Assembly: GCA_964251965.1 (NCBI GenBank)
Contig: CAXULQ010000007.1
Location: 62,001-126,000 of the forward strand
Source: Mucilaginibacter_A sp964251965
GTDB lineage: Bacteria > Bacteroidota > Bacteroidia > Sphingobacteriales > Sphingobacteriaceae
Reading direction: 5' to 3'
Length of the DNA: 64,000 nt
The translations under genes and the position numbers were made by a program. Position 1 is the stretch's first letter. Each line of letters opens with the position of its first letter. Positions 42,095 through 50,339 of this stretch are shown in pieces. A model generated the notes under the pieces. The model worked only from the letters and a program-made list of their open reading frames with translations. It ran no database searches and was not told the origin of the DNA.

Positions 42095-43849
42095 CTATGC
42101 TTCCATTTCTGTTCTTTCGCCGATTTGTTGCCGCCACATCGCGTAGTATAATCCCTTTAAATCAAGCAGTTCGATATGTTTGCCCGATTCAATAACCTTA
42201 CCTTTTTCCAAAACATAAATCCTATCGGCGTGTAAAATGGTGGATAAACGATGTGCAATCAAAATTGTAATGTGGTTTTGCAGATCAGAAACATCACGGA
42301 TGGTTTTAGAAATTTCTTCTTCCGTAATCGAATCCAAAGAAGAAGTTGCTTCATCAAAAACTAACAAATCCGGCTTGCGCAGCAAAGCGCGCGCAATGGA
42401 TAAACGCTGTTTTTCTCCGCCCGAAACTTTCACGCCTCCTTCACCAATAACCGTATCTAAACCCTTTTCTGCACGGGCCAATAAGTTGTAGCAAGCTGCT
42501 TTTCGCAATACGCTTAAACATTCTTCGTCGGTTGCGTTTGGCTGAACGAAAAGCAGGTTTTCGCGGATCGTTCCTGAAAAAAGCTGCGTATCCTGCGTTA
42601 CAAAACCGATTTTCTCGCGTAGCTGATCCAAATCTATTTCCGAACTGCTGATATTATTGTAAAGCACTTTTCCATTTAGTGGCTGGTATAAACCCACCAG
42701 CATTTTTACCAAAGTGGTTTTTCCGGAACCGGAAGGGCCAACAAAAGCAATGGTTTCCCCTTTTTCAACACTAAAATCAATATTGGTAATGGCATTTCGG
42801 TTGCCGGTTAAATGGCGGAAACTAACCTGATTGAAAGTTAAGGTGTTGATTTTAGGCAGATGGATTGGATGTGCCGGCTTAATATCAATATCTGTACTTA
42901 AAATCTGCTTAAAATTATTTAAAGAAACTTCTGCCTCGCGCCAGGAAAGAATTACATTTCCTAATTCCTGCAAAGGGTTGAACAGAAAAAACGAATAGAA
43001 CAAAAAGGAAAAATACTGGCCCGGAGAAATGGTTTTCTCGAAAATTAAGACCAGCAAAACAACTACCATGGTACTGCGTACAAAATTTACGGTTGTGCCT
43101 TGTGCAAAGCTCATGCTGCGCACATATTTTACTTTTTTAAGTTCGAGTTCCAGGATTTGATAGGTTGTTTTGTTTAAACGTTTGATTTCCTGTCCGGCTA
43201 AACCTAAACTTTTAATCAGTTCAATGTTTCGCAAAGATTCTGTGGTAGAACCAGCCAATGTTGTAGTTTGCGTAACTATTTTCTTTTGGATTGTTTTTAT
43301 TTTCCGGCTTAAAAACATACTTACAAAAGTAATAACGGGAATCGCGGCGAAATAAACCAGCGTAACTTTATAACTCACCGTAACAGAATAAACGGTTACA
43401 AAAATCATCCCGATTAAACTCACAAATAAAACACTGATAAAAGCAGTAATAAACTTTTCTGTATCCAGCCGTACTTTCTGTAAAATGCCCAAAGTTTCTC
43501 CGCTGCGCTGATCTTCAAAAACCTGATAAGGCAGTTTTAAAGAATGCTCCAAACCATCAGCATACATTTTGGCACCAACTTTTTGGGTAATGATATTGGT
43601 ATAATAATCCTGAAAGTTTTTAGCAATCCGAGATACCATGGCTGCACCAATAGCTAAACCAACCCATCCTAATACACCAAAAACAAAATCATGGCGCGAT
43701 AATACATTCCGTTTTTCAATAAAACGATCTACAATGTGACCGGTTATGTAAGGATCGAGCAAAGAAAACCCAATGTTTAGTGCTGCAAGCAACAAGGCGA
43801 ATAGTACAAAACCGCGGTAATCTTTTAAATAAGTAAGCAGTAACTTCAT
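42095..43849 (-). CDS. ABC exporter, fused permease-ATPase
   Basis: A 584-residue half-transporter with six transmembrane helices (about 1-310) and a nucleotide-binding domain (about 335-575): Walker A GPSGSGKTT, Q-loop FVTQDTQLFSG, signature VSGGEKQRLS, Walker B LLVFDEATSSLD and H-loop IAHRLST. It belongs to the lipid/multidrug exporter group (MsbA/BmrA-like). It is a paralogue of the ABC gene at 31.7-33.6 kb, with moderate similarity only. It lies downstream of frr, but a hairpin terminator separates them, so it is probably expressed on its own. Substrate unknown. Confidence 0.88.
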   Translation of the reverse strand: MKLLLTYLKDYRGFVLFALLLAALNIGFSLLDPYITGHIVDRFIEKRNVLSRHDFVFGVLGWVGLAIGAAMVSRIAKNFQDYYTNIITQKVGAKMYADGLEHSLKLPYQVFEDQRSGETLGILQKVRLDTEKFITAFISVLFVSLIGMIFVTVYSVTVSYKVTLVYFAAIPVITFVSMFLSRKIKTIQKKIVTQTTTLAGSTTESLRNIELIKSLGLAGQEIKRLNKTTYQILELELKKVKYVRSMSFAQGTTVNFVRSTMVVVLLVLIFEKTISPGQYFSFLFYSFFLFNPLQELGNVILSWREAEVSLNNFKQILSTDIDIKPAHPIHLPKINTLTFNQVSFRHLTGNRNAITNIDFSVEKGETIAFVGPSGSGKTTLVKMLVGLYQPLNGKVLYNNISSSEIDLDQLREKIGFVTQDTQLFSGTIRENLLFVQPNATDEECLSVLRKAACYNLLARAEKGLDTVIGEGGVKVSGGEKQRLSIARALLRKPDLLVFDEATSSLDSITEEEISKTIRDVSDLQNHITILIAHRLSTILHADRIYVLEKGKVIESGKHIELLDLKGLYYAMWRQQIGERTEMEA

Positions 43850-43866
43850 GGTAATTTAAAAATAAA

Positions 43867-43899
43867 AAGAGGGAATACCGAAACCGATCATTCCCTCTT
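43867..43899 (-). terminator. intrinsic terminator downstream of frr
   Basis: AAGAGGGAAT and ATTCCCTCTT form a 10-bp stem with a 13-nt loop; on the minus strand a T-rich run follows. It would end the ribosomal-protein operon after frr. Confidence 0.85.
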
Positions 43900-43922
43900 A
43901 ACACTAACTTAAACAAAATTAT

Positions 43923-44486
43923 CTACACCGTCATCACATCTTTTTCTTTTAAGCTGGCCAGTTGGTCAACTTTTAAGATGTAGCTGTCGGTCAATTTCTG
44001 TACTTCGCCTTCGCCAACTTTAATTTCATCTTCAGAAATATTTTCTGATTTCAATTTCTTGATCTTTTCGTTGGCATCTTTGCGGAGGTTGCGGATCGTT
44101 ACTTTACCAGATTCTGCTTCGGCATTTACCCTTTTTACCAGGTCTTTCCGGCGTTCTTCGGTTAAAGGCGGCACATTGATGCGGATAATTTGTCCGTCGT
44201 TTTGCGGGTTTAAGCTGAGGTTTGATTCGATAATGGCTTTTTCAATCGGACCTAACATTGATTTTTCCCAAGGTTGGATCACTAAAGTTCGTGCATCAGG
44301 CGAATTGACTGTACCAACCTGTGCTAAAGGCGTTGCCGTTCCGTAATAATCCACATAAACGCCATCCAACATGGATGGCGAAGCTTTGCCCGCCCTGATC
44401 TTGTTCATTTCGCTATCGAGAAAGTCGATAGCCTTATCCATATGGGCTTTGGTATCTGTTAACTGTTTCTTAATGAGTTCGCTCAT
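43923..44486 (-). CDS. frr: ribosome recycling factor
   Basis: A 187-residue RRF that splits post-termination ribosomes with EF-G. Canonical segments: AIDFLDSEMNKIRAGKASPS, GTATPLAQVGTVNSPDARTL, QPWEKSMLGPIEKAI and VPPLTEERRKDLVKRVNAEA, ending in a basic helix and the tail KEKDVMTV. It follows pyrH by 77 bp, the usual tsf-pyrH-frr order, and is followed by an intrinsic terminator. A copy of the dispersed motif lies in the pyrH-frr gap (44541-44552). Confidence 0.97.
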   Translation of the reverse strand: MSELIKKQLTDTKAHMDKAIDFLDSEMNKIRAGKASPSMLDGVYVDYYGTATPLAQVGTVNSPDARTLVIQPWEKSMLGPIEKAIIESNLSLNPQNDGQIIRINVPPLTEERRKDLVKRVNAEAESGKVTIRNLRKDANEKIKKLKSENISEDEIKVGEGEVQKLTDSYILKVDQLASLKEKDVMTV

Positions 44487-44563
44487 TGCTTAATTTGGTT
44501 TTTGCAAAAGTAAAAATCCTGTTCCAAAATATTAATGCCGATGCTGTTTTTATCCACCTAAAA

Positions 44564-45268
44564 TTAGTGTACCAAAGTTCCGATCGCTTCGCCTTCAGCA
44601 ATTTTGCGGAAATTTCCTGCTTTGTTCATATCGAAAACAATGATCGGCAACTTGTTTTCCTGGCACAACGTAATTGCGGTCATGTCCATCACGTTCAAGC
44701 CTTTATCGTAAACTTCCTGAAAAGAAATTTCGTCATAACGAATTGCGGACGGATCTTTTTCCGGATCGGCAGAATAAATGCCATCAACACGAGTTCCTTT
44801 TAAAACCACATCGGCTTTAATTTCAATCGCCCTTAAAGAAGCAGCGGTATCGGTTGTAAAATATGGATTTCCGGTTCCGGCACCGAAAATTACCACGCGG
44901 CCAGTTTCTAAATGTGTCATCGCGCGACGACGGATATAAGGTTCGCAGATTTGCTCCATTTTTATGGCTGATTGCAAACGCGTTTCAATCCCGATCCCTT
45001 CAAGTGCACTTTGCAACGCCATGCAATTGATTACCGTGGCCAACATGCCCATATAATCCGCTTGTGCACGTTCCATGCCCGACTTTTCGGCACTTAATCC
45101 GCGGAAAATATTTCCTCCGCCCACCACAACCGCTATCTCAATTCCAGAATGAAACACACTTTTTATATCCTCTGCGTACTGTAAAACACGTTTGTTGTCG
45201 ATACCGTACTGGCGGTCGCCCATTAAGGATTCGCCGCTCAATTTCAGGAGGATTCTTTTGTATTTCAT
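44564..45268 (-). CDS. pyrH: UMP kinase
   Basis: A 234-residue hexameric UMP kinase of the amino-acid kinase fold, making UDP from UMP and ATP. Visible motifs: RILLKLSGESLMG (phosphate binding), VVVGGGNIFRG, MGMLATVINCMAL, IFGAGTGNPYFTTDTAASLR and VLKGTRVDGIYSADPEKDP, ending IGTLVH. Length and motifs are standard. It lies between nagA and frr in the minus-strand translation operon. Confidence 0.97.
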   Translation of the reverse strand: MKYKRILLKLSGESLMGDRQYGIDNKRVLQYAEDIKSVFHSGIEIAVVVGGGNIFRGLSAEKSGMERAQADYMGMLATVINCMALQSALEGIGIETRLQSAIKMEQICEPYIRRRAMTHLETGRVVIFGAGTGNPYFTTDTAASLRAIEIKADVVLKGTRVDGIYSADPEKDPSAIRYDEISFQEVYDKGLNVMDMTAITLCQENKLPIIVFDMNKAGNFRKIAEGEAIGTLVH

Positions 45269-45298
45269 GTTGAATCAAATAATAATTTAAGTTTTTGA

Positions 45299-46420
45299 TT
45301 AGAGATGATTTGCTAAAATTTGTCCGTTAAAAACAGTATGCAAGTGCTCGAAATCAGTATTGAATATGATGAAATCTACCTTGCAACTTTTTTTAATTTG
45401 ACCTTTTGTTTCGTCTTTTAATAATCTGGCAGGATAAAGTGAAGCCATATTTACAGCTTCTCCCAAAGAAATATCAGCAAATTGAACGCAATTTTGCACG
45501 CCTTTTAACATCGTTAATGCTGAGCCAGACAAAGTTCCGTCCGGCATTACGTAGTGGTTTTTGTTGAATTGATGCTGATATATTCCTTCGTTGGTCTCCG
45601 TAACTGCATCGGTAATGAGAAATAACTTTTCACCAAGTTCCCGTTTAGCTAAACGAATCATTGGATAAGAAACATGAATATCATCGGGAACAATACTCGT
45701 GTAAGGTTTTTGCTCAAAAATAGCGGGAATAAAACCAGGTTCGCGGTGGTGCATTTGCGGCATGGCATTGTATAAATGCGTAACCGCTTTTACGGGATGT
45801 TTTAAAAAACGATTTGCCTCCGTAAAAGAAGCATTGCTGTGGCCAGCTGAAACAATGATGTTTTGCTGATCTAAAAATTCCAAAACCTCATCGTCCTGCA
45901 ATTCTGGCGCAATCGTCATCATTTTAATTTCACCTTCGGCGAGTTCAAACCAATGTTTTAATTCTGCTACCGAAGCTTTTCGGATCAGTTCTTCCGGATG
46001 CGCGCCTTTTCGTTTTGGGTTGAGAAATGGCCCTTCCAAATGTAAACCCAAAAAATTACCGATACTGTTTTTACGGTATGTTTTTGCAGCTTCAATTCCC
46101 TGTTCCACAATGGCAGAAGTATTGGTAGCAATAGTTGCGAAAAAACCGGTTGTGCCTTGCTGTAGCAAATCGGTTTCCATTTGCAATAAAGCTGCGGGAC
46201 TTGGGTTTCCACCGAACAACTGTCCGCCGCTACCATAAATCTGCAAATCGATTAAGCCGGGAGCGAGGTAAGTACCTTGCAGATCGATACTGTTTTTATC
46301 GGTAAAAAAAATGTCCTGGTCGATAACGTCCAGCACAAAACCATTTTCAACCAAAACTACTTTGCCTTCGGAAATTGTTCCGTTAGTTACCAGTTTTAAG
46401 TTATAAAAGGAGATGATCAT
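45299..46420 (-). CDS. nagA: N-acetylglucosamine-6-phosphate deacetylase
   Basis: A 373-residue amidohydrolase that removes acetate from GlcNAc-6-P, feeding amino-sugar recycling. The TIM-barrel metal site is recognisable: GLIDLQIYGSGG, GLHLEGPFLNPKRKGAHP (Glu ligand), VSAGHSNASF (His), VTHLYNAMPQMHHREPG (His) and LITDAVTETNEG (catalytic Asp). Strict family motifs favour NagA over other amidohydrolases. It is oddly placed between tsf and pyrH; a terminator after tsf (46444-46474) probably separates transcripts. Four dispersed 12-mers lie in or just beside it (45328, 45823, 46062, 46287). Confidence 0.93.
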   Translation of the reverse strand: MIISFYNLKLVTNGTISEGKVVLVENGFVLDVIDQDIFFTDKNSIDLQGTYLAPGLIDLQIYGSGGQLFGGNPSPAALLQMETDLLQQGTTGFFATIATNTSAIVEQGIEAAKTYRKNSIGNFLGLHLEGPFLNPKRKGAHPEELIRKASVAELKHWFELAEGEIKMMTIAPELQDDEVLEFLDQQNIIVSAGHSNASFTEANRFLKHPVKAVTHLYNAMPQMHHREPGFIPAIFEQKPYTSIVPDDIHVSYPMIRLAKRELGEKLFLITDAVTETNEGIYQHQFNKNHYVMPDGTLSGSALTMLKGVQNCVQFADISLGEAVNMASLYPARLLKDETKGQIKKSCKVDFIIFNTDFEHLHTVFNGQILANHL

Positions 46421-46443
46421 TTTTTAACCGATAAAAAAAGCAC

Positions 46444-46474
46444 AAAAAAAATCCCCGCTGGCTGGCGGGGATTT
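46444..46474 (-). terminator. intrinsic terminator after tsf
   Basis: AAATCCCCGC and GCGGGGATTT form a 10-bp stem with a 6-nt loop; on the minus strand eight T follow. It lies in the 63-bp gap between tsf and nagA. Confidence 0.93.
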
Positions 46475-46482
46475 GAAATATT

Positions 46483-47334
46483 TTACGAGCCTAAAGCAAC
46501 TCTTTTAAAAGCACTTACCGTGAGGCCTTTTTCGACAGTATTCAAAAACTGTGAAACCGTTTTGGAAGAATCTTTTACAAACTCCTGGTTCAATAAAGTA
46601 GAATCTTTATAGAACTTATTCAGTTTTCCCTGAGATATTTTTTCAACCATTTCTTCCGGTTTTCCTTCGGCACGAATTTGCTCTTTTGCAATTTCCAACT
46701 CGCGTTGAATGGTTGAAGTATCAACATCGCCTTTATCAATCGCAACCGGGTTCATTGCAGCAATTTGCATCGCTACGTCTTTACCAGCTTCGTCAACACC
46801 TTCGGCAACGGCATTTAAAGCAACCAAAACGCCCAAACGATAATTTCCGTGGATGTAAGGCACAACGCGCGCACCTTCCAAAACTTCGTATTTGGAAATG
46901 CTGATACGCTCGCCGATTTTTCCGGTTTGGTCTAAAATGGCATCTGCAATGGTTAAACGGTCGTTATCCACATCAACACCTAAAGCTACCAGTTCGTCAA
47001 TGCTTTTTGGTTTTTCGTCTACTGCACGGTTGGCAATATCATTAGCAAAAGCGATAAAAGCAGCATTTTTAGCTACGAAATCTGTTTCGCAATTTACTTC
47101 AATTAAAACACCGCGTGTGCTATCGTTGTTGGTACGGGCGATAACCACACCTTCGTTTGATTCGCGGTCCTGGCGACTTGCAGCAACTTTAGCACCTTTT
47201 TTTCTTAAAAAATCGATAGCAGCTTCAAAATCACCATTGGTTTCAGTCAGTGCTTTTTTACAATCCATCATTCCGGCTCCGGTTTGCTGGCGTAATTTAT
47301 TTACATCTGATGCAGAAATTTGTACTGTTGACAT
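46483..47334 (-). CDS. tsf: translation elongation factor Ts
   Basis: A 283-residue guanine-nucleotide exchange factor for EF-Tu. The N-terminal UBA-like domain contains VNKLRQQTGAGMMDCKKALT, followed by ESNEGVVIARTN, the core IEVNCETDFVAKNAAFIAFA with the TDFV contact motif, and the C-terminal region EQIRAEGKPEEMVEKISQGK and SKTVSQFLNTVEKG. It follows rpsB by 82 bp in the conserved rpsB-tsf pair. A TAAAAGCAGCAT copy of the dispersed motif is at 47055-47066. Confidence 0.97.
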   Translation of the reverse strand: MSTVQISASDVNKLRQQTGAGMMDCKKALTETNGDFEAAIDFLRKKGAKVAASRQDRESNEGVVIARTNNDSTRGVLIEVNCETDFVAKNAAFIAFANDIANRAVDEKPKSIDELVALGVDVDNDRLTIADAILDQTGKIGERISISKYEVLEGARVVPYIHGNYRLGVLVALNAVAEGVDEAGKDVAMQIAAMNPVAIDKGDVDTSTIQRELEIAKEQIRAEGKPEEMVEKISQGKLNKFYKDSTLLNQEFVKDSSKTVSQFLNTVEKGLTVSAFKRVALGS

Positions 47335-47416
47335 TTTCTTTTTTATTTAATAAGATTGAGGAATCAGGGCTTTCTACAGCTTAAAACCTCAATCTAAAAA
47401 CTTTAATACTTTATTA

Positions 47417-48280
47417 TTAAGCAGCCCCGTGTCCTTCAGTTGCTGTACTGTCTACAGCAGTTGCAGGTGCTTCTGTTTCGGCAGCATTTCTTCTGCGACG
47501 AGTACCTTCAGCAACAGCAGCGTCCGGTTGAGGCTGGTCAGCTTTTGCTTTTGCGGCAGCAGCTTCTTTTTCAGCTTCGTCTTCTTTATCGCGTTTGCGT
47601 TCATCCAAACCTTCTTCAATTGCTTTGGTAATGATACCGCAGATTAAAGAAATCGATTTAGTTGCATCATCATTTGCCGGGATCGGGAAATCGATGTTCG
47701 ACGGGTCAGAATTGGTATCCACCATTGCAAACGTTGGGATATTCAGTTTTAATGCTTCAGAAACAGCAATATGTTCTTTTTTTACATCCACCAAAAATAA
47801 CGCAGCCGGTAAACGGTTCAAATCAGCAATTCCACCTAAAAGTGATTCTAATTTGATACGTTCCCTTTGGATCATCAATCTTTCTTTTTTAGAAAGGATG
47901 CTGTACGTGCCGTCTTTCGTCATCTTATCGATGTTAGACATCTTTTTGATTGACTTACGTACGGTTGCAAAGTTAGTTAACATACCACCTAACCAACGCT
48001 CAGTTACGAAGGGCATGTTTACAGATTTTGCAAAATCGGCAACTAAATCTTTCCCTTGCTTTTTAGTAGCAACGAATAATACTTTACGCCCAGATTTTAC
48101 AATTTGTTTGATGGCTGCCGCAGCGTCATCAACTTTGCTTAATGTTTTATTTAAATCGATAATGTGGATACCGTTGCGCTCCATAAAAATATATTGCGCC
48201 ATTTTCGGATCCCATTTACGGGTAAGGTGACCAAAGTGTACACCTGAATCCAGTAATTCCTGATATGTTGTTCTTGCCAT
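47417..48280 (-). CDS. rpsB: 30S ribosomal protein S2
   Basis: A 287-residue uS2. The core (about 1-230) has YQELLDSGVHFGHLTRKWDP, FVTERWLGGMLTNFATVRKS and FAMVDTNSDPSNIDFPIPAN. The last 55 or so residues form a charged, Ala/Glu/Thr-rich extension (from DEAEKEAAAAKAKA to EGHGAA) beyond the E. coli protein, a low-complexity tail seen in this phylum. It follows rpsI by 21 bp and precedes tsf. Confidence 0.97.
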   Translation of the reverse strand: MARTTYQELLDSGVHFGHLTRKWDPKMAQYIFMERNGIHIIDLNKTLSKVDDAAAAIKQIVKSGRKVLFVATKKQGKDLVADFAKSVNMPFVTERWLGGMLTNFATVRKSIKKMSNIDKMTKDGTYSILSKKERLMIQRERIKLESLLGGIADLNRLPAALFLVDVKKEHIAVSEALKLNIPTFAMVDTNSDPSNIDFPIPANDDATKSISLICGIITKAIEEGLDERKRDKEDEAEKEAAAAKAKADQPQPDAAVAEGTRRRRNAAETEAPATAVDSTATEGHGAA

Positions 48281-48301
48281 GGTTTGTGTCCTCCTAAAAA
48301 A

Positions 48302-48688
48302 TTAACGTTTACTGAATTGGAATTTACGACGTGCTTTCTTGCGGCCTGGTTTTTTACGCTCCACCATACGTGGGTCACGCGTCATTAAGCCTTTTGCGCT
48401 TAATGCAGGTTTCTTTTCAGCATCTAATTCTACAATCGCTTTAGCAATAGCTAAACGAACGGCACCAGCCTGTCCGGTTACGCCACCACCCGCAACGTTA
48501 ACTTTTACATCAAATTTTCCGGCAGAACCAGAAACTTCTAATGATTGAGTAACCATGTATTGCAATGGTAATGTTGGAAAATACTCTTTGTAATCTTTGC
48601 CATTAACGATGATGGCACCGTTGCCTTCTTGCAAATAAATGCGGGCAACTGCAGTTTTTCTCCTGCCGGATGTGTTGGTAACTGACAT
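48302..48688 (-). CDS. rpsI: 30S ribosomal protein S9
   Basis: A 128-residue uS9. The family pattern is TSGRRKTAVARIYLQEGNG, IIVNGKDYKEYFP, VAGGGVTGQAGAVRLAIAKA and the basic C-terminal tail MVERKKPGRKKARRKFQFSK ending in Lys-Arg, which reaches the P-site tRNA. It follows rplM by 19 bp and precedes rpsB by 21 bp, the standard operon order. Confidence 0.97.
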   Translation of the reverse strand: MSVTNTSGRRKTAVARIYLQEGNGAIIVNGKDYKEYFPTLPLQYMVTQSLEVSGSAGKFDVKVNVAGGGVTGQAGAVRLAIAKAIVELDAEKKPALSAKGLMTRDPRMVERKKPGRKKARRKFQFSKR

Positions 48689-48707
48689 TCTTTTTCTCCT
48701 TTAAAAA

Positions 48708-49151
48708 TTAAAGTGTGATGGCTTTAGGGGTTTGTGCTTCGTGCGGATGCTCGGCACCTGCATAAACATGCAGGTTACCAAATAAGGCTTTGCCCAAACG
48801 TGTTTTAGGTAACATACCACGCACGGCTTTTTCGACTACGCGTGTTGGATGTTTTGCCATTAACTCCTTAGGAGAAATGAATTTCTGGCCGCCCGGATAA
48901 CCGGTGTAAGAAACATATTCTTTTTCGCTGAATTTGTTTCCGGTCAGTTTTACCTTGTCTGCATTGATAACAATTACATTATCTCCGCAGTCTACGTTTG
49001 GGGTGAATCCTGGCTTGTGTTTTCCTCTGATGATCATAGCGATCTTAGAAGACAAGCGCCCCAAAATCTCGCCTTGCGCATCAACAACAACCCACTCTTT
49101 GCTGACGGTTTTTTTATTGGCAGAGACAGTTTTGTAACTTAACGTATTCAC
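48708..49151 (-). CDS. rplM: 50S ribosomal protein L13
   Basis: A 147-residue uL13 with WVVVDAQGEILGRLSSKIAM, GKHKPGFTPNVDCGDNVIVI, the RxVEKAVRGMLPKTRLGKAL motif and LHVYAGAEHPHEAQTP near the end. It begins with GTG at 49151 and is the first gene of the rplM-rpsI-rpsB-tsf operon. A well-formed Bacteroidota promoter lies 56 bp upstream. Confidence 0.97.
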   Translation of the reverse strand: MNTLSYKTVSANKKTVSKEWVVVDAQGEILGRLSSKIAMIIRGKHKPGFTPNVDCGDNVIVINADKVKLTGNKFSEKEYVSYTGYPGGQKFISPKELMAKHPTRVVEKAVRGMLPKTRLGKALFGNLHVYAGAEHPHEAQTPKAITL

Positions 49152-49206
49152 TTGCTTTGTATTAAATTAATTTGAACTTTTACTTTTCCCATAATTTTCG
49201 GGACTG

Positions 49207-49236
49207 CAAAGATACTGGAAAATGTTTTATTACAAA
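49207..49236 (-). promoter_or_regulatory. promoter of the rplM operon
   Basis: On the minus strand TTTG (49236-49233), 18 nt, then TATCTTTG (49214-49207): a near-ideal -33/-7 pair. The transcript would carry a leader of about 50 nt before the GTG, room for ribosomal-protein feedback control, though I see no defined leader structure. Confidence 0.85.
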
Positions 49237-49359
49237 GGGTTGCGTATAAATTTTTTGTTGGTAAAAGAAGTATTGAAGTTTGGGTTAAATGCCATCATAA
49301 CCTTTAAAAATCACTAATAACGCTTAACTTTAATCTCAAACCTAAACCTAATTTTTGAG

Positions 49360-49932
49360 ATGAAACAATCAATTCTATTGATCGCTATTGTCGGTTTTTC
49401 TTTATTTAAAACTTTTGGTCAGGATTCAACTCACACAAAAAAGACAAACCCAATAATTTATGCTGAGGTAGTATTGGGATATGCGCCAAAAACAAGAACA
49501 AATATAGAATTAGGAGCTTCAATTAATTATCAGCTACAAAAAACCTTATTAACATTAAGATCAACTGCTCTCACTCACTTTCTCGATCATGACCTTTATC
49601 AAGAACATGGAGTTTTGTTTGGCAGAAGATTTATAAAAGACGGTTCATCTTTAAGCTATTCTTTAGGCGTTTCTTGGAACAGAACAGATTTATATAGAGA
49701 TGAATATAGCGCAATCCTTACAAAAGATGTTTTTATAGGTGTACCGTTTGAATTAAACATTAAATGGTTTGATGAAAAGAAGGAGAAATATAGGATTCTC
49801 GGTATTTTTCCTGTTGGAAAACCATTTGCTTTTGGAGTAAGTGAAGGCTTTAAAATTCAAGGAAATATGTCAAAAAACAGTTATGTTGCGTTTGGGGTAG
49901 TATTTGGGTTTGGTTTCCATAAGCACTATTGA
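49360..49932 (+). CDS. unknown secreted beta-rich protein
   Basis: A 190-residue protein with a signal peptide ending near KTFGQ (residue about 21). The body alternates short amphipathic strands (IIYAEVVLGYAPKTRTNIEL, LLTLRSTALTHFLDHD, SSLSYSLGVSWNRTD, SYVAFGVVFGFGFHKHY), which suggests a small outer-membrane beta-barrel of about eight strands ending in an aromatic residue. No catalytic motif. It stands alone, divergent from rplM and convergent with a small unknown gene. I do not recognise the family. Confidence 0.7.
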   Translation: MKQSILLIAIVGFSLFKTFGQDSTHTKKTNPIIYAEVVLGYAPKTRTNIELGASINYQLQKTLLTLRSTALTHFLDHDLYQEHGVLFGRRFIKDGSSLSYSLGVSWNRTDLYRDEYSAILTKDVFIGVPFELNIKWFDEKKEKYRILGIFPVGKPFAFGVSEGFKIQGNMSKNSYVAFGVVFGFGFHKHY

Positions 49933-49946
49933 AAAACCATGTGTTA

Positions 49947-50249
49947 CTACTTTTGCATAGTGCTTTTACCTTTTCGCCAGGTTAAAGATTTCTGATTGTC
50001 TTCAAAAAGCAAATCCGGATCTAACAGCCACTGCTCCATCCGCCCAACCATTTGTTGTAGCTGAATGGTATCTAACTGACTGATGGCCGTTTTTGAACAA
50101 TTAAGGTGCTGATACCAAACATCCTGAAACAGCCAATCCAAGATAATTCTATTGAAGCAATGATTATACCGGACAGGTTTTGTAAATGATGCCGGTAGTA
50201 TTTCGTTTAACAGTTGTTTGTAGCGGTGGGGGAGAGAGCTGTTTTCCAT
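49947..50249 (-). CDS. conserved small protein of unknown function
   Basis: A 100-residue soluble protein: LPHRYKQLLNEILPASF, then VRYNHCFNRIILDWLFQDVW and ISQLDTIQLQQMVGRMEQWL, ending in DNQKSLTWRKGKS. The NHCFxRIxLDWLFQDxWY core recalls a short Bacteroidota family that is sometimes mislabelled as an acetyltransferase because of fusions; no acetyl-CoA motif is present here. It is divergent from the AAA ATPase gene, with a 22-bp palindrome in between. Function unknown. Confidence 0.7.
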   Translation of the reverse strand: MENSSLPHRYKQLLNEILPASFTKPVRYNHCFNRIILDWLFQDVWYQHLNCSKTAISQLDTIQLQQMVGRMEQWLLDPDLLFEDNQKSLTWRKGKSTMQK

Positions 50250-50263
50250 AATCTTTTATATTC

Positions 50264-50285
50264 AAAATTTGTAATAACAAATTTT
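50264..50285. promoter_or_regulatory. perfect inverted repeat in a divergent promoter region
   Basis: AAAATTTGT-AATA-ACAAATTTT: nine-base arms with a 4-nt centre, 15 bp upstream of the minus-strand gene start and 55 bp before the AAA ATPase gene. It may be an operator for both genes. No T run, so a terminator is unlikely. Confidence 0.55.
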
Positions 50286-50339
50286 AACTCCGACATGTTT
50301 TGACGTAGCACCGTTCTACTTTTACCGAAAAGTATAACG

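Noticed and set aside
47595..48230. 211-codon plus-strand ORF
   Set aside because: It is antisense to rpsB along its whole length, with a composition set by the ribosomal gene, and no plausible family features.
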